Below are positions 40,088 to 42,558 of a stretch of 42,558 nucleotides of DNA, one piece after another (position 1 is the stretch's first letter; the number at the start of each line of letters is the position of its first letter). The stretch spans positions 1-42,558 of the IMG/VR virus record IMGVR_UViG_3300047678_000310, one strand, 5' to 3'. Source of the stretch: a virus. The translations under genes were made by a program, and so were the position numbers. The notes under the pieces were generated by a model, which saw only the letters and a list, made by a program, of their open reading frames with translations, had not been told where the DNA came from and searched no databases.

Positions 40088-41629
40088 TCAATCCTCCACA
40101 CGATAGGAGCGGGAGGTTTGGTTATCGACCAGAATCAGGTTCTCCTTGGCCCGGGTGGCCCCGACGTAATAAACCCTGTGCTCCCCGTCGGGGTTCCCTT
40201 GAAACCCTCGATATGTCGCAAACGACATATCCGGGATCAGGACCACCGACTCGCACTCCCCGCCCTTGGCCCCATGGATGGTCGAAAGAATGATTCGGGG
40301 TTCCTCCGACATCGACCCCTCCCCCTGAACGACTTTCTTGATGTAGTTGCGATCCTTCGAATCGATCTTGGACAAGGCATCTTCCCAGGGAGCCGCGGGA
40401 TTGGCCAGGAGTCCGCCCCTTGCCACCAGGTCTTTCAACCCCCATTCCTCCCGAGAGCTGGCCGAGGGCATTGTTTTGAATCCCCGCTTGACCCCCTTCC
40501 CGACCTCCATCATCGTGTACATGGCCTTGACTTCGTCCGTCTCCAGTCTCCCACCCTCTTTCAACCGATCCCAGTATCGGATGGCGCGGACAACCTCGGA
40601 CTTTCGGGGAGACCAGGATTTCGACTCATAGGACCAGCCCAGGGTCCGGCAGACCTGCTCGGCCTGTTCGAGGAGATAGTAATTCCTGGCCAATACCAGC
40701 CATTTCCCCCTCCCCATGTCAATGTTCCGAATGGAGGGAATCCGGCTGACACTCCCCTCGCAATCCCGGGGATGCCAGGTCTTGTCGAACCGTTGGCTGA
40801 TTCGAGAACTTATCTTGTCAGCAACCTTGAACACGGAGCGTGGGAGCCGGTAAGATTTCTCCAACACCTTGTATCCCCGCTCCCTCAACTTCAGAAAGGT
40901 TGCAATGTCGGCCCCGGCCCATCCATAGATGGATTGATCATCGTCCCCGGCCAAGTGGGATCTTTCACAATTCCGGACCATCATCCCAACCACCCTCCAC
41001 TGGAGGCGAGTGAAATCCTGGGCTTCGTCCAGGAACAACCTCTCCAGCCGCGGGACCGACATCACCCCCTGGCCATCCAGGAACCTCTGCATCATGTCGG
41101 TGTAATCAACCAGGTCGTTTCTTTTCTTGAACATCTCGTAAGTGTCCACGAAAAGCTTGAATCGGGATTCGGATATGTCGGGGTCTTGCAACTTCCTGAA
41201 ATACTCCATCGGGTCCAAGGTCTTGTTCCTGGCCACGTCATAGTAGAAGAACAACCTGTCTCCGATCTCGCTCCCGGTGGACACCTCTCCATCGTCCCGT
41301 TGGATTCCAAAGGAAAGTCGGACCCCCATCAGATCGGCCACCTGCTTGTTGTGCTTCGAGGTAACAACCTCCCCCCGGGAAAGTCCCAGGCATCTGAACA
41401 CGATGGAGTGGAGGGTGCGGAACCAGGGAAGATCCTCCGATGCCAGGTTGAACCTGGCCATGGCTCGGTCCCTGGCTTCCTCCGTGGCCTTGCGGGTGAA
41501 GGACAGGAACCCGATCCTGCTGGGATGAACTCCCCGCTCCATGTCCCTTTGAACCTCCGACAATAAGGCTGTTGTCTTTCCAGTCCCGGGTGGACCGATA
41601 AGGACATTCAGATCGACTTTATTTCCCAT
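40088..41629 (-). CDS. UvrD/Rep-like DNA helicase
   Basis: The 513-residue SF1A helicase has GPPGTGKT (12-19, motif I), FLDEAQDFT (motif II), GDDDQSIYGWAGAD (motif III), STIHGAKGGE (motif V) and VYYVGATRAKENL (motif VI). It probably unwinds DNA in replication or recombination. The start lies 15 bases after the HslV-like stop. The helicase stop overlaps or touches the small winged-helix gene. Confidence 0.93.
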   Translation of the reverse strand: MGNKVDLNVLIGPPGTGKTTALLSEVQRDMERGVHPSRIGFLSFTRKATEEARDRAMARFNLASEDLPWFRTLHSIVFRCLGLSRGEVVTSKHNKQVADLMGVRLSFGIQRDDGEVSTGSEIGDRLFFYYDVARNKTLDPMEYFRKLQDPDISESRFKLFVDTYEMFKKRNDLVDYTDMMQRFLDGQGVMSVPRLERLFLDEAQDFTRLQWRVVGMMVRNCERSHLAGDDDQSIYGWAGADIATFLKLRERGYKVLEKSYRLPRSVFKVADKISSRISQRFDKTWHPRDCEGSVSRIPSIRNIDMGRGKWLVLARNYYLLEQAEQVCRTLGWSYESKSWSPRKSEVVRAIRYWDRLKEGGRLETDEVKAMYTMMEVGKGVKRGFKTMPSASSREEWGLKDLVARGGLLANPAAPWEDALSKIDSKDRNYIKKVVQGEGSMSEEPRIILSTIHGAKGGECESVVLIPDMSFATYRGFQGNPDGEHRVYYVGATRAKENLILVDNQTSRSYRVED

Positions 41630-41643
41630 CCGATTTCTTCTTT

Positions 41644-42276
41644 CTAACCTGATTGGCTCCAGCCAAGGGAGTGGACCCTGGCCGGCTTTCCGTCATTCCC
41701 GCAACTGGGGATGAAGTGACAAGCGGCCTCGACCCCTATGCGAAGGATCTCCTCCGGGCCCGCCCCGTTTCTTTTCGATTTCTCCCCCACACGCATCGCT
41801 CCCCACATGGCCCCAAGGGCAATGTCTCCTCCACTTCCCAATGCCACGGGAGTTCCGGGGAAGACAACGGCAGGAGTCAGAGAAGTGTCTAACCTCCAGA
41901 CGCAAGAGGGGATTTGCAGATATTTGTTGGAGATACAAACAACGAAAGATTCGTCATAATAGGGGGAACCATACTCGGGATTGCGGACATACCCTTCCTT
42001 GAGCATGGACTCCTTGATGCGATCCCGGATGTCTCGGATTGTCAAGGTCGATTTTTTGAACCCGACCAGCTCCCTCATTCCGGGAGTGATGATGTATTTC
42101 CCCAGGGCACTCCCGACCTGGCCTATGGCCACCTTGATCGTTTCAGTTTCAATCATCAACCATTTTTCATGATTATCGGGACCAAGTCTTTTCAAGTCAC
42201 ACACCATCCTGCCATCCCCCGCAAAGAGGATGTTCCTGGGGTCTTCCTGGGATTGGAGGCAACAGATCACTGACAT
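41644..42276 (-). CDS. HslV/proteasome-like Ntn hydrolase
   Basis: The 210-residue protein resembles HslV and proteasome beta subunits. The start MSVICC places Ser2 where the catalytic Thr1 would be after Met removal; then LFAGDGRM (D21, equivalent to Asp17), KWLMIETETIKVAIGQVG (K38, equivalent to Lys33), and a late ALGSGGDIALGAM (147-155, the Ser-Gly-Gly loop) followed by EEILRIGVEAACHFIPSCGND. A Ser nucleophile is used by some Ntn enzymes. An insert around 60-110 is not in HslV. No HslU-like ATPase is seen. It could be a phage peptidase or an amidase of another kind. SD aagggg lies 10 bases ahead; a TATAAC-like site near 42300 may be part of a promoter. Confidence 0.75.
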   Translation of the reverse strand: MSVICCLQSQEDPRNILFAGDGRMVCDLKRLGPDNHEKWLMIETETIKVAIGQVGSALGKYIITPGMRELVGFKKSTLTIRDIRDRIKESMLKEGYVRNPEYGSPYYDESFVVCISNKYLQIPSCVWRLDTSLTPAVVFPGTPVALGSGGDIALGAMWGAMRVGEKSKRNGAGPEEILRIGVEAACHFIPSCGNDGKPARVHSLGWSQSG

Positions 42277-42325
42277 TGGCGGGTTCCCCTTCTATCGAGT
42301 TATATCCTGTCGAGTGTATAAGTCC

Positions 42326-42558
42326 CTAAAACTCCGAGCTCGGGACATCGGGAAGGTCGAAGGATTCCGACTGGGCCGGGAGTCGCTTGACCTTCCACAC
42401 ATTGATGAACTTCCCCTTGACCTTGAAAGCCACGTGGCTGGCCCCCTTGTTCTTGAGCAAAGCCACAACATGATGGTTCTTGAAATCTCTGAACCGGAGG
42501 TTTCTTTCCATGAACTCTAGGAAATCTTTCAAGCGAAAGTATGAATACTCATCAAACC
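42326..42558 (-). CDS. C-terminal part of a protein running off the window
   Basis: The frame is open to the right edge, so only the last 77 residues are here: it reads FDEYSYFRLKDFLEFM and then RFRDFKNHHVVALLKNKG, with ASHVAFKVKGKFINVWKV. An ATG at 42511 and a TTG at 42532 have poor SDs, so a longer gene is likelier. The last part resembles the winged-helix C-terminus of phage primase or replication proteins, by pattern only. If the genome is circular, the frame would continue through the repeat array at 1-134 without a stop. Confidence 0.55.
   Translation of the reverse strand, partial: FDEYSYFRLKDFLEFMERNLRFRDFKNHHVVALLKNKGASHVAFKVKGKFINVWKVKRLPAQSESFDLPDVPSSEF

Overview
This window is most of the genome of a tailed double-stranded DNA bacteriophage. 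The whole virion programme sits on the + strand (135-24854): large terminase, portal, scaffold, capsid, connectors, tail tube, a frameshifted pair of tail-assembly chaperones, tape measure and tail tip. The tail is flexible and non-contractile (siphovirus type): there is a tail terminator, one tube protein, a lambda-like G/GT pair and a 1115-residue tape measure, and no sheath. The sequence is GC-rich by eye and the Shine-Dalgarno (SD) sites are strong, so the host is a bacterium, but nothing identifies it. Three sigma-54-like promoters suggest a host with RpoN. I see no integrase, repressor, tRNA or CRISPR array. With the polymerase I type, this fits a virulent phage, but the window may not be complete: a minus-strand reading frame runs off the right end, and no small terminase or endolysin is recognisable.

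Left to right: a 25-bp tandem repeat array (1-134) runs into the terminase start. Head genes follow (135-7751), including a fibre-like protein with a signal peptide. Next come three small membrane proteins (7817-8785) that look like holins, then connectors and head completion (8782-11654), tail tube, G/GT and tape measure (11678-17275), and tail tip and fibre (17277-24854). A strong hairpin at 24861-24898 separates these from the converging minus-strand genes.

The minus-strand half (24927-42558) reads right to left. It holds the C-terminus of an unidentified protein, an HslV/proteasome-like Ntn hydrolase, a UvrD-like helicase, a small winged-helix-like protein, a DUF932 protein and several small unknown proteins. 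A long overlapping operon of nucleotide and DNA-modification genes follows: DUF1599-like, AsnB-like amidotransferase, all-alpha NTP pyrophosphatase, two tandem C5-methyltransferase paralogues, a ThyA-family enzyme with a dCMP-type residue, dCMP deaminase, DNA polymerase I, VRR-NUC nuclease and ThyX. Three homologous intergenic modules (26131-26290, 37969-38176, 39656-39875) each carry a GG-N10-GC promoter motif and head a transcription unit.

The most interesting content is a possible DNA-cytosine modification system. The phage makes dTMP with ThyX, yet also carries a ThyA-family enzyme whose substrate-selecting Asn is Asp. Next to it are two C5-methyltransferases with altered ENV (DDL) and PPC (PEC) motifs and a C-terminal four-cysteine cluster, and a glutamine-dependent amidotransferase. 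The sigma-54-like modules and the phage Ntn hydrolase are the next most notable points. All functions are inferred from sequence motifs read by eye; no database search was run.
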